From Gemmatimonadota bacterium (lineage in GTDB: Bacteria > Gemmatimonadota > Gemmatimonadetes > Gemmatimonadales > Gemmatimonadaceae), in NCBI GenBank assembly GCA_028287235.1, contig JAQBQB010000010.1:462351-526350 (forward strand): a stretch of 64,000 bases of DNA, read 5' to 3'. A model generated the notes under the pieces. It did no database searches. It saw nothing but the letters and a program-made list of their open reading frames with translations, and had not been told where the DNA came from. Made by a program: the position numbers and the translations under genes. Positions 27,231-35,421 of this stretch are shown piece by piece (positions within the stretch are counted from its first letter, which is position 1; each line of letters begins with the position of its first letter).

Positions 27231-28610
27231 TTAATGCGATTCCATCCGACGGCGCGCTTTGGTCCCGACCGTCACAAAGTAGACCGGGATCCCGAGCAGG
27301 ATCACGCCAAACACGGCGAGCGTGGGCCAACGGCTGCTAGGGTCGATCAACGCGTTGGTCAGTAGATACAGCGTCGCCAGCACGAACAGGATTGGCGTGA
27401 GCGGATACAGCGGCGTGCGGAACGGCGGCGCATACTCGGCGTCGGCGCGTTTGCGGAAGACGAAGATCGACGCAACGCCGAGGGCGTAGAAGGGAAGGAT
27501 CGCCGTGACGAACGTATCGGCGAGCTGCTCGAAGGTCCGCAGCAGCACGAAGATCACGCCGAGGATCGCGACGAGCGCGATCGACAGATAGGGCGTCTGG
27601 AAGCGGGGATGCACCGATGCGAACTTCTTGAAGAGCATTCCCTCGTCAGCCATCGCGAAGAAGATGCGCGGCGACGTGAGAATCGAGCCGTTGAGCGTGC
27701 CGAACGTCGAGAGCATCACGGTGAGCGACACGAAGGTCACGCCGCCCGCGCCCACGAGCCGGAGCGCCACGTCGGCGGCGACGAGCTTGGATACGCGAAT
27801 CTCGTCGACGCTCATCACCGACAGATACGCAATGTTCGCCAGCAGGTAGATCCCGATCACGCCGAGCGTGCCGAGGATGAGCGCGCGCGGCACGTTGCGC
27901 CGCGGGTCTTTCACCTCGCCGGAGACGAAGGTGAGATCCGCCCAGCCGTCGTACGCCCAGAGCACGGACACGAGTGCCAATCCGAACGGCGCGATGGAAA
28001 AGCTCCCCGGCGGCGCGGCGGGAGTGAAATGTCCCCCGGTCCGCGGCAGCCCAATCGCGATGGCCAGCACGACGATGAACAACAGGCCGAAGTACTTGGC
28101 GACCGTCGTGATGTTCTGCACGAACGACCCCGTTCGCATTCCGACGTAGTTGAACGTTGCCGTGACGAGGATCGCCAGCGCGGCGACGTAGTGCACGTAG
28201 GAGTCGTTCGGCGCGATGCTCGGATCGCGGCCGAGCACGCGCATGAAGTACTCGGCGAAGGTCGTCGCGATGGCGCCGAGCGAGGCGGCGCGGATGATCG
28301 TGAGCTCGGACCAGCCGAAGAGGAACGCCGGCAGTCGTCCGAACGCCTTTTGAATGAAGACGAAGATGCCGCCCGTGTCGGGAAACGCCCCGGCGACCTC
28401 GGCCAGCGTGAGCGCGCCGCAGAGCGCGAGCAGACCGCCCACCACCCAGACGCTCATCAACGGCACCGGGCCGGGGAGTCTGTTGGCGACGCCGGCCGGC
28501 GTGCGGAAGATTCCGGAGCCAATCGTCGAGCCGACGACGACGGCTACGGCGCTCCAGAGGCCGAGTTGGCGAGGAAGCGCCGGGGAGCGAGTGCGGGGGG
28601 TTTCGGGCAT
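27231..28610 (-). CDS. APC-family amino acid permease
   Basis: Membrane transporter of 459 aa with about 12 helices. The first helix contains VVVGSTIGSGIF, the discontinuous substrate-binding loop of the amino acid-polyamine-organocation family, and the second region has GALTLAEVAGAFPDTGGIFVFI, as in LAT-type exchangers. SVLWAYDGWADLTFVSGEVKDPRRNVPRAL in the middle is typical of the L-type/SteT-like subgroup, so a neutral amino acid exchanger is likely. There is no neighbouring metabolic gene to fix the substrate. Confidence 0.85.
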   Translation of the reverse strand: MPETPRTRSPALPRQLGLWSAVAVVVGSTIGSGIFRTPAGVANRLPGPVPLMSVWVVGGLLALCGALTLAEVAGAFPDTGGIFVFIQKAFGRLPAFLFGWSELTIIRAASLGAIATTFAEYFMRVLGRDPSIAPNDSYVHYVAALAILVTATFNYVGMRTGSFVQNITTVAKYFGLLFIVVLAIAIGLPRTGGHFTPAAPPGSFSIAPFGLALVSVLWAYDGWADLTFVSGEVKDPRRNVPRALILGTLGVIGIYLLANIAYLSVMSVDEIRVSKLVAADVALRLVGAGGVTFVSLTVMLSTFGTLNGSILTSPRIFFAMADEGMLFKKFASVHPRFQTPYLSIALVAILGVIFVLLRTFEQLADTFVTAILPFYALGVASIFVFRKRADAEYAPPFRTPLYPLTPILFVLATLYLLTNALIDPSSRWPTLAVFGVILLGIPVYFVTVGTKARRRMESH

Positions 28611-28638
28611 CGCGGAAGGTGGAGAGTTCGAGGGGTTG

Positions 28639-28822
28639 GGTCCAGGGTGTATGGACAGAAGGGTATAGGGTCTTGGGTATAGGGTTGAGGGAAGGTGTGC
28701 GGCGCGCCGTGGGCGCGCCGCTTCGGTATGGGGATGCCGACAGGTCTTCCCATCAAGTCGCGCCGCAGGCGCGACGTACCTCCCCTAGACCCTAACCCCG
28801 AGACCCTAAACCCTGGTGTGGA
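28639..28822. repeat. Family A telomere-like inverted-repeat element, copy 1
   Basis: Left arm: GGGTATAGGG-type repeats ending GGGAAGGT (to 28697). Right arm: ACCTCCCCTAGACCCTAAC and CCCTAAACCCT (28777-28816). Inside are a perfect 10-bp hairpin (GCGGCGCGCC, loop GTG, 28699-28721) and a perfect 8-bp hairpin (GTCGCGCC, loop GCA, 28757-28775), separated by a 35-nt core whose reverse complement recurs in copy 4 at 57698-57732. This element fills most of the 274-bp gap between the APC permease and the small membrane protein gene. Confidence 0.85.
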
Positions 28823-28884
28823 AACCCTGCACTTGAGCCTCCCATCCTGTAGCTTTTATTGTTGCTCCCCTAGCCGATTTCCCA

Positions 28885-29142
28885 ATGTCTTTTCTGCTCG
28901 CTGACGTGATCTTCTGGATCGCCGTCGCGTGTTGCACGGTCGCCCAGTTGGCGATCATTCGTTCCGCGACCGTTTCTCCGGCGCGTGTTGCCGGTGGCGC
29001 ACCGACGTCGGGCGCGCGCCGCGCCGCCGAGATTGCCTGGGCTGTCCTGCCGGGCATCGCTCTCGCCGCCGTATTGGTATTCACCTGGCGGGCGATGCAC
29101 GTGGCGCGGGTCACGAGCGCCGTCGTCGCGGGCCAGCTCTGA
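28885..29142 (+). CDS. Small membrane protein resembling cytochrome oxidase subunit II helices
   Basis: Protein of 85 aa with two hydrophobic helices (about 3-25 and 48-68). The second, RAAEIAWAVLPGIALAAVLV, resembles the second transmembrane helix of cytochrome c oxidase subunit II (EVIWTLVP-type motif). There is no CuA domain after it. Its stop overlaps the ctaA start (TGATG), so it is translationally coupled to haem a synthesis genes. It may be an assembly factor or a reduced subunit II-like partner. It is not a fragment at a contig edge: both ends are clean. Confidence 0.7.
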   Translation: MSFLLADVIFWIAVACCTVAQLAIIRSATVSPARVAGGAPTSGARRAAEIAWAVLPGIALAAVLVFTWRAMHVARVTSAVVAGQL

Positions 29143-30791
29143 TGCGGTCCGTTCGCCGGCTTTCGATCGCGGCGCTCGTCGTCGCGTGTCTGCATCTCGT
29201 CTTCGGCGCCATCGTGCGCATCTCCGGATCGGGGATGGGGTGCGGCGACCATTGGCCGAAGTGCTACGGCTATTGGATTCCGCCGTTCAGCCGTCCCGAC
29301 CTGATCGTCGAGGTGAGCCACCGGTATCTCGCGTCGATTCTGGTGCTCACGGTGTGCTCGATGGCGTTCGTGGCGTTCCGTCATCGCCGGGACGAGGGGG
29401 TGTCGGGGCCGGGTGGCGTGCTTCGTACCGCGATCGGCGCGGTCGGCGCGGTGTTCTCGGCGGCGATCCTCGGCGGCGTCACGGTCAAGATGGGCAACGC
29501 GCCCTGGGCAACGGTGCTGCATTGGCTGAACGCGATGACGCTCCTCGCGCTGGTGGCGGCGACGGCGATTCGCGCCGGCGCACTCGGCGGCGATGGCGCG
29601 CGAAAGCAGCACGGCACCGCGCGCGCCGCACGGTCCGCGTTCGCCGCGGCGATGCTGGCGATCTTCGCCGTCGCGCTCGGCGGCTTGACGGCGAAAATTC
29701 CGGGCGCGGCGGTCGCGTGCACCACGGTGCCGTCGTGTGGACGGAATGCGAGCGTCGACACGGCGGCGGTGATGGTGCAGATGACTCATCGCACGCTCGC
29801 CATGCTGCTGGTGCTGCACCTGTTGGGCATGATGATGATGCTGCGTAAGCGGCGAAGCGAGGAGGCGCCGGTCGTGGTGCGTGCGGCGACGATCGCGTTC
29901 GGGATGGTGATCCTGCAGCTCGCCGTGGCGTCGTCGATGGTTCTGTTTCATCTCCCGCCCGTGCTGCGGTCGTTGCACGAGGCAACGGGGGTGGGGATCT
30001 GGTTGAGCTGTTTCGCGCTGGCGTATTTGGCGCGGCGAGTTGGGAGAGGAGCGAGCGAAGACGGACGAGTGGGTGCGGGCGGTGTCACGCCAGTCGTGCA
30101 TGTCGACGCTGCTTGTCATCCTGAGCGCAGCGAAGGATCGCGTCGCGAGGACGGCGATCCTTCGGTCGCTACGCTCCCTCAGGATGACAACGCGGGAATC
30201 GCGATGCTCGCGCCGGTTCACAACGCGGGAATCGCTACGCTCGCACCGGTTGACACCGCGGAAGTCACCACGCTCCCGCAGAACGAGCATGTCGACGCCG
30301 ATCGTCATCCTCAGCGCAGCGAAGGATCGCTTCGCGACGACGGAGATCCTTCGGTCGCTACCCTCCCTCAGGATGACAATGCGGATGTCACGACGCTCGC
30401 GCGGGTTGACAACGCGGAAAACGCCACGCTCGCGCAGGACGTGCATGTCGACGCCGATCGTCATCCTGAGCGCAGCGAAGTATCGCTTCGCGACGACGGA
30501 GATCCTTCGGTCGCTACGCTCCCTCAGGATGACAATGCGGGAATCGCGATGCTTGCGCAGAACGACAACGCGGGAATCATTACGCTCGCTCCGGAGAAGC
30601 ATGCGGTGATCGCGGCGGTCGCGTCGGAGGAGGATACAGGCGCGGCGGCGATCGTCTCCCATGACACGGTTACCGCGCCCTCCGTTCCGGACGACGTAGC
30701 ACCGCTCCGCTCGCCTGCCCTGTCCCCCATCTCTCCACTCCCCCTCAAACACACCATGGCCGTCATCGTGGCGCGGGGAGCCGACCTGTGA
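29142..30791 (+). CDS. ctaA: Haem A synthase with repeat-derived C-terminal extension
   Basis: The first 302 residues are a normal CtaA/COX15 with about eight helices. The four haem-ligand histidines are visible (EVSHRYLAS, VLHWLNAM, QMTHRTLAM, SLHEATGVG), as are Cys pairs in GMGCGDHWPKC and CTTVPSC. CtaA oxidises the C8 methyl of haem o to haem a. After the last helix (ALAYLARRVGRG) the frame stays open for about 245 more residues of low complexity. These come from three in-frame family B palindromes, each read as HPERSEGS...DGDPSVATLPQDDN, plus shorter DNAGIAxLAP repeats. The true stop overlaps ctaB (GTGA), so the extension may be translated. Confidence 0.9.
   Translation: MRSVRRLSIAALVVACLHLVFGAIVRISGSGMGCGDHWPKCYGYWIPPFSRPDLIVEVSHRYLASILVLTVCSMAFVAFRHRRDEGVSGPGGVLRTAIGAVGAVFSAAILGGVTVKMGNAPWATVLHWLNAMTLLALVAATAIRAGALGGDGARKQHGTARAARSAFAAAMLAIFAVALGGLTAKIPGAAVACTTVPSCGRNASVDTAAVMVQMTHRTLAMLLVLHLLGMMMMLRKRRSEEAPVVVRAATIAFGMVILQLAVASSMVLFHLPPVLRSLHEATGVGIWLSCFALAYLARRVGRGASEDGRVGAGGVTPVVHVDAACHPERSEGSRREDGDPSVATLPQDDNAGIAMLAPVHNAGIATLAPVDTAEVTTLPQNEHVDADRHPQRSEGSLRDDGDPSVATLPQDDNADVTTLARVDNAENATLAQDVHVDADRHPERSEVSLRDDGDPSVATLPQDDNAGIAMLAQNDNAGIITLAPEKHAVIAAVASEEDTGAAAIVSHDTVTAPSVPDDVAPLRSPALSPISPLPLKHTMAVIVARGADL
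30115..30534. repeat. Three in-frame 75-bp family B repeats inside ctaA
   Basis: Copies at 30115-30189, 30304-30378 and 30460-30534 each start GTCATCCT and end AGGATGACA, with inner GAAGGATCG and GATCCTTCGG arms. Each copy is exactly 75 bp and the starts are 189 and 156 bp apart, all multiples of three, so the reading frame is kept. Spacers contain approximately 36-bp repeats of the type ACGCTCGCGCCGGTTGACAA. Confidence 0.9.
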
Positions 30792-31681
30792 GCGAAGCCA
30801 TCGTCGTCGAGTCCCGCGCGCGCTCGTTCGTGCGCGACCTCGTCGCACTCACCAAGCCGCGGATCATCTCGCTGCTGCTCGTCACGACCATCGTGCCGAT
30901 GTTCGTCGCGGGACATCCCAGCTGGCAGCTCGTCGTCGCCGTGTTCGTCGGCGGATACCTGATGGCCGGCGGCGCGAACGCCGTGAACATGTACATGGAC
31001 CGCGACATCGACGACCGGATGTCGCGCACGCGCCTGCGTCCCATTCCGAGCGGACGCATGCAGCCGCGCGAGGTGCTGGCGTTCGGCATTCTGCTGTCGA
31101 CCACCGCGACGTGGCTCCTCGCGCAGGCCGCGAACGTTCTCACCGCGGCTCTCGCGCTCGCGGGCTTTTACTTCTACGTCTTCGTCTACACGCGGTGGCT
31201 CAAACGGAGCACACCGCAGAACATCGTGATCGGCGGCGCGGCGGGCGCGTTCCCCCCGCTCGTCGGCTGGGCGGCGGTGACGAACCGCGTCGACCTCTTC
31301 GCCATCTATCTCTTCCTGATCGTGTTCTACTGGACGCCGCCGCACTTCTGGGCGCTCGCGCTGCTCAAGCAGAAAGACTACGGCCGCGCCGGCGTTCCGA
31401 TGGCGCCGTTGGTTTGGGGCGAGCGCGAAACGAAGCATCAGATGTTTTGGTACACTTTGATACTAATTCCGCTCACGCTGCTCCCCTACGTGTTCGGCGT
31501 GCTCGGACCGGTCTACCTCGTGCTCGCCACGCTCCTCGGCGCCAAGTTCGTGTATGAAGTCGTGCGTGTCGCGCGAGCGAGCGACTGGACGAAGCCGGCG
31601 TGGCACCTGTACAAGTTCTCGCTGCTCTATCTCGCGCTCATCTTCGCCGCGATGGTCGTCGACCGCGGGCTGCTCGCATGA
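30788..31681 (+). CDS. ctaB: Protohaem IX farnesyltransferase (haem O synthase)
   Basis: UbiA-family prenyltransferase of 297 aa that adds a farnesyl group to haem b, the step before CtaA. The first Asp-rich motif is in AVNMYMDRDIDDRMSRTRLRP at about 72-92, and the second conserved region is in VYTRWLKRSTPQNIVIGGAAGAFPPLVGW. Eight or nine helices are visible. The GTG start overlaps the ctaA stop and the stop overlaps the ABC transporter start (ATGA). Confidence 0.95.
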   Translation: MSEAIVVESRARSFVRDLVALTKPRIISLLLVTTIVPMFVAGHPSWQLVVAVFVGGYLMAGGANAVNMYMDRDIDDRMSRTRLRPIPSGRMQPREVLAFGILLSTTATWLLAQAANVLTAALALAGFYFYVFVYTRWLKRSTPQNIVIGGAAGAFPPLVGWAAVTNRVDLFAIYLFLIVFYWTPPHFWALALLKQKDYGRAGVPMAPLVWGERETKHQMFWYTLILIPLTLLPYVFGVLGPVYLVLATLLGAKFVYEVVRVARASDWTKPAWHLYKFSLLYLALIFAAMVVDRGLLA

Positions 31682-33450
31682 CGCAAGCTTCGGCGGAGCC
31701 GAGAAAGCTCCGTTCCCCAAAACCGCTGGGTCGACTTCTTCCGCGCCTGCGACCGTATCGCGCCAGGCTCGCCGTCGCCGCCGTGTGCCTGGTCGTCGCC
31801 GCCGCCGTCGGGCTGATCTTTCCGCAGGTCGTACGACATCTGCTCGACGCCGCGTTCCAGCAGCACGACCGCGCGCTGCTCGACCGGATCGCGCTCGGAC
31901 TGATCGCGCTGTTCGCGCTCCAGGGCGTGATGAACTTCGTGCAGGTCTTCCTGCTGACGTCGACGACGGAGCGCGTCATCGCCTCGTTGCGCGAAGACGT
32001 CTTTGCGCACCTGGTGCGGCTGTCGCCCGGCTTCTTCACCGACCGCCGGACCGGCGAGCTCACGAGTCGTCTCTCGGCCGATCTCGCCGTGTTGCAGTCG
32101 CTGATGAGTACCTGGATCTCGGAGATGTCGCGCCAGATCCTGTTTCTCGCCGGCGGCATCATCCTGCTCACGCTTACACACCCGCGTCTCACCGCGACCA
32201 CGCTCGCCGTCGTGCCGATCGTCGTTACCGCGGCGTTCGTGTTCGGCCGGCGTCTCAAGCGCGCGAGCTCCGGCGTGCAGGACCGCGTCGCCGAAGCGAT
32301 GGCCGGCGCCGACGAAGCGTTCTCGCAGATCCGAACCGTGCAGAGCTTCCACCGTGAGGCGGAGGAGACGCGCCGCTATCGCGCGCAGCTCGCCGACGTC
32401 GTCACGGCCGCGGTGGCACGCGCCAAGATCCGCGCGCTGTTCTTCGGCGTCGTCGGCTTCGTCGCGTTCGGCGGCGTGGTCGCGGTGCTCTGGGAAGGCG
32501 GCCAGCTCGTGCTCGACGGCGCGCTCACGCCCGGCGAGCTCGTGTCGTTCCTGTTGTACGCGATCACGATCGCCGCGGCCGTCGGCGCGCTCGCGTCGCT
32601 GTTCGGCAGCTACCAGGAAGCACTCGGCGCCGCGTCGCGCGTCTTCGAGCTGTTGGAGACGCACCCCGCCGTGGCCGAGCCCGAGCATCCGCATCCGCTC
32701 GCCAAGCCGGTGCGCGGCGAGGTCGCGTTCGAAGGTGTGAGCTTCGCCTATTCGCCCGACCTGCCCGACGCGCTGACCGAGATCGACCTGCACATCGGCC
32801 CGGGCGAAGTCGTGGCGCTCGTCGGCCCGTCGGGCGCGGGCAAGACCACGGTCGCGTCGCTCTTGCCGCGCTTCTGGGACGTGACCTCCGGCCGCGTGAC
32901 GCTCGACGGCACCGACATTCGAGATCTCTCATTCGCCGACCTTCGCGGGGCCGTCGGCATGGTGCCGCAGGAGCCGGCGCTGTTCAGCGGAACGATCCGC
33001 GAGAACATCGCGTACGCACGGCCCGATGAAGCCGGGCCGCCGCCCAGCGAGGCTGAGATCGTCGCCGCCGCCCGCGCCGCGCACGCAATGGAATTCATCG
33101 AGCGTCTGCCGCACGGCCTCGACACGAAAGTGGGCGAGCGCGGCGTCAAGCTTTCAGGCGGCCAACGCCAACGCCTCGCGATCGCACGGGTCTTTCTCAA
33201 GAACCCCGCGGTGGTGGTGCTCGACGAAGCAACGTCGAGCCTCGACACCGAGAGCGAGCGCGCGATCGAGGCGGCAATGGAAGATCTGCTGCGCGGCCGC
33301 TCGACGCTGATCATCGCGCACCGGTTGAGCACTGTTCGGCGGGCGGACCGGGTAGTCGTGCTGGATCGCGGACGGATCGTGGAGACTGGGACGCATGCCG
33401 AGCTGCTCGAGGAGAACGGGCTGTACGCATTGCTGGCTCGTAGCTCGTAG
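31678..33450 (+). CDS. ABC exporter, fused membrane and ATPase domains (MsbA-like)
   Basis: Half-transporter of 590 aa: six helices at about 25-320 and an ATP-binding domain at about 340-590. Walker A GPSGAGKTT, Q-loop VPQEPALFSGTIRENI, signature LSGGQRQRLAIAR, Walker B VVVLDEATSSLD and the switch AHRLSTV are complete. Exporters of this type move lipids, peptides or drugs as dimers. Coupling to ctaB (ATGA) is conserved-looking, but the substrate cannot be read from the sequence; lipid A-core flipping is one possibility given the nearby lptFG genes. Confidence 0.88.
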   Translation: MTQASAEPRKLRSPKPLGRLLPRLRPYRARLAVAAVCLVVAAAVGLIFPQVVRHLLDAAFQQHDRALLDRIALGLIALFALQGVMNFVQVFLLTSTTERVIASLREDVFAHLVRLSPGFFTDRRTGELTSRLSADLAVLQSLMSTWISEMSRQILFLAGGIILLTLTHPRLTATTLAVVPIVVTAAFVFGRRLKRASSGVQDRVAEAMAGADEAFSQIRTVQSFHREAEETRRYRAQLADVVTAAVARAKIRALFFGVVGFVAFGGVVAVLWEGGQLVLDGALTPGELVSFLLYAITIAAAVGALASLFGSYQEALGAASRVFELLETHPAVAEPEHPHPLAKPVRGEVAFEGVSFAYSPDLPDALTEIDLHIGPGEVVALVGPSGAGKTTVASLLPRFWDVTSGRVTLDGTDIRDLSFADLRGAVGMVPQEPALFSGTIRENIAYARPDEAGPPPSEAEIVAAARAAHAMEFIERLPHGLDTKVGERGVKLSGGQRQRLAIARVFLKNPAVVVLDEATSSLDTESERAIEAAMEDLLRGRSTLIIAHRLSTVRRADRVVVLDRGRIVETGTHAELLEENGLYALLARSS

Positions 33451-33463
33451 CTCGTAAGCTCAC

Positions 33464-33545
33464 GGCTCGCTGCTGGGGCTCGCCTTCACCTATCGTGTGG
33501 CTCGGTCGGCATCGCGACCTGTAAGACGAGCCCCAGCAGCGAGCC
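33464..33545. repeat. Family C element: perfect 19-bp inverted repeat
   Basis: GGCTCGCTGCTGGGGCTCG (33464-33482) is repeated in perfect inverted form at 33527-33545, separated by 44 bp. The flanks continue with imperfect GTAGCTCGTAAGCTCA / TATGAGCTCGCTTACTACGAG symmetry. It lies between the convergent ABC exporter and cupredoxin-like genes and could terminate both. The right outer arm overlaps the last codons and stop of the cupredoxin-like gene. Confidence 0.75.
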
Positions 33546-33580
33546 ATGAGCCAGCGAGCCTACAGCTATGAGCTCGCTTA

Positions 33581-34411
33581 CTACGAGCCCGGCCCAATCT
33601 TCATCGCGACGTCTAGCTTCGCTGCGCCGCCGCCCGCCACCACGACTTGTTGCTCTACCGGCTTGCCCGCCCCCTCGTGCCACACCATCACCTTGTACGT
33701 CCCGGGCGGGAGCGAATCGATCTTGAAGCTCCCGTCGCTCCCCGTTACCGCGAAGTACGGGTGATCGAACACCGCGATGTATGCGTGCGTCCACGGATGT
33801 AGCGCGCACCGCACTTCCACGATCCCGGACTTCTTCGCCAGCCGCTCGCTCGCCACGACCTGGCCGGCGTTGAAGAACGGCATCTTCGTCAGCGTGTCGT
33901 TCGTGCCGACCGGCATGAACACGAGCTTGTGGAGCAGCTTGTCGTCGTTCGTGACGTTCACCGTGGTGCCGACGACCGCCGCCTGCACGCGCGGATCGAC
34001 CACGCAATCCTCGCTGGAGAGGTCGATGCGCTTCGAGACCGGCAGCGGCTTGCCCGTCTTCATGTCGGCAATCCACACGACCGAGTTCGAGAGACCCTTG
34101 TCGCTCGCCACCACTGGACCTTCCGCCATCTTGCCGCACACCGGCTGGTCGACCGTCACGGGGACGCTGTCCTTTCGCGGCGCTCCGTCGAGCTTGATCG
34201 TGCCGGCGATCGATCCGACCGCGCCCAGCGGCCCCGCCTTGTAGGCGGTGCCGCCGAGATCGACGGTGCCGGCCGCGGAATCGTCGGTCTTGGCCTTCGC
34301 GGACAGGCGCGTCTTCGCGGGGCTTCCAGCGGGAGCATCCTTCGAGCACGCAGCTAGCACGGACGTAGCAAGCAGAGCAGCGGAAATGCGACGCGCGAGG
34401 AGTCCGGTCAC
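33581..34411 (-). CDS. Cupredoxin-like lipoprotein with regulatory-like beta-sandwich
   Basis: Lipoprotein of 276 aa; lipid Cys22 in ATSVLAAC. The central region contains TTVNVTNDDKLLHKLVF followed by VEVRCALHPWTHAYI, with His and the Cys-x-x-His arrangement of plastocyanin/azurin-type copper sites. The C-terminal part, YFAVTGSDGSFKIDSLPPGTYKVMVWHEGAGK, is a carboxypeptidase-regulatory-like fold. Similar proteins occur near cytochrome oxidase or methylamine-type clusters and may carry electrons or copper in the periplasm. The GTG at 34411 directly precedes the signal peptide. Start-to-start distance to the divergent neighbour is only 24 bp. Confidence 0.78.
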   Translation of the reverse strand: MTGLLARRISAALLATSVLAACSKDAPAGSPAKTRLSAKAKTDDSAAGTVDLGGTAYKAGPLGAVGSIAGTIKLDGAPRKDSVPVTVDQPVCGKMAEGPVVASDKGLSNSVVWIADMKTGKPLPVSKRIDLSSEDCVVDPRVQAAVVGTTVNVTNDDKLLHKLVFMPVGTNDTLTKMPFFNAGQVVASERLAKKSGIVEVRCALHPWTHAYIAVFDHPYFAVTGSDGSFKIDSLPPGTYKVMVWHEGAGKPVEQQVVVAGGGAAKLDVAMKIGPGS

Positions 34412-34435
34412 GATTCTGGCAATGGTTAGAGAGCG

Positions 34436-35416
34436 ATGATGACTATCCCGGGGGGCAAACGACGCGCCAACCTCGCCCTGGCGCTCTGCGCGGCGTCGCG
34501 ACTCGCCGCCTGTGGGTCGGCGGCTGCCACCGCGGCCGCAACACCCGTTTCGACGACCACCTGGGTGTTCTCGGCACCGGGGGACACACGAGGCGACACG
34601 GCGCTCAGCGCGGTCGCGCCGCGCATCGACGCCGTCGTCAGCGGGTGGATCCAGTTGGACAGCATAACGGGTCTGCCGATTCGACTCCACCCCGACGACG
34701 CGGCGCGCTTTCCCTCCGCGGCGCGCCGCCTCGCGCTGGTCACGAGTCTCCACGGGCAGCGCTTTCATCCGGAGACGGTGCGGCGCGTCGCCGCCGACCA
34801 TGCCGCGCTCGCGTTGACGGCGGGACGCATCGGAGATTTCGTGGCGGCGGGCGGCTATCAAGGCGTGGTCTTCGATCTCGAGGGACAGTCGCGTGACGAC
34901 ATCCCGCTGGCGCTGCGCTTCATACGAGCGGCGGGCGACAGCGCGCGCCGGCGCGGTGCGTCGACGATCGTCGTCGCGCTCCCCGCCGCCGACACGACCG
35001 CGTATCCGACGCGCGCATATCTGGCCGCGGCGGACTTCGTCACGATCATGCTGTACGACGAACATGGTCCGACGTCCGCGCCGGGTCCCATCGCCTCGCC
35101 GACATGGGTACGGCGCAACCTCGCGCAGCGGGTGTCCGATGTCGGCGCGGCGCGGGTGGTCGCGCTCTTCCCGCTGTTCGGCTATCTCTGGCGCCCGAAC
35201 CAGCCGGCCACGACGCTCAGCCTCGACGCCGCACGCCGCGCGGCGGCCGAAGCCGGCGTCGAGATCACGCGTGACCCGGCGTCGCACGCGCTCCACGCCA
35301 ATCTTCCGAACAGCTGGGAGCTCTGGCTGAATGACGCTGAGCTGCTCCGCGCCTTGCGCTCGGAGGCGGCGGATTTGGGGGTGACGACGATCGCCGTGGC
35401 GTCACGACCACTCTGA
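34436..35416 (+). CDS. GH18-like (chitinase-fold) lipoprotein
   Basis: Protein of 326 aa with a lipoprotein signal (Cys26 in SRLAAC). It has a TIM-barrel pattern like YaaH/chitinase-fold hydrolases: RLALVTSLHGQRFHPETV, GYQGVVFDLEGQ with Asp147 and Glu149 in the position of the GH18 DxxDxDxE motif, ADFVTIMLYDEH and a final Trp-containing strand (NSWELWLND). The first Asp residues of the motif are not conserved. Peptidoglycan or another N-acetylglucosamine polymer is the likely ligand. A second ATG at 34439 is an equally good start. Confidence 0.72.
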   Translation: MMTIPGGKRRANLALALCAASRLAACGSAAATAAATPVSTTTWVFSAPGDTRGDTALSAVAPRIDAVVSGWIQLDSITGLPIRLHPDDAARFPSAARRLALVTSLHGQRFHPETVRRVAADHAALALTAGRIGDFVAAGGYQGVVFDLEGQSRDDIPLALRFIRAAGDSARRRGASTIVVALPAADTTAYPTRAYLAAADFVTIMLYDEHGPTSAPGPIASPTWVRRNLAQRVSDVGAARVVALFPLFGYLWRPNQPATTLSLDAARRAAAEAGVEITRDPASHALHANLPNSWELWLNDAELLRALRSEAADLGVTTIAVASRPL

Positions 35417-35421
35417 ACAAC

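Noticed and set aside
30051..30791. A new functional domain in the CtaA C-terminus
   Set aside because: The sequence is explained by in-frame palindromic repeats; it has no hydrophobic core or known motif.
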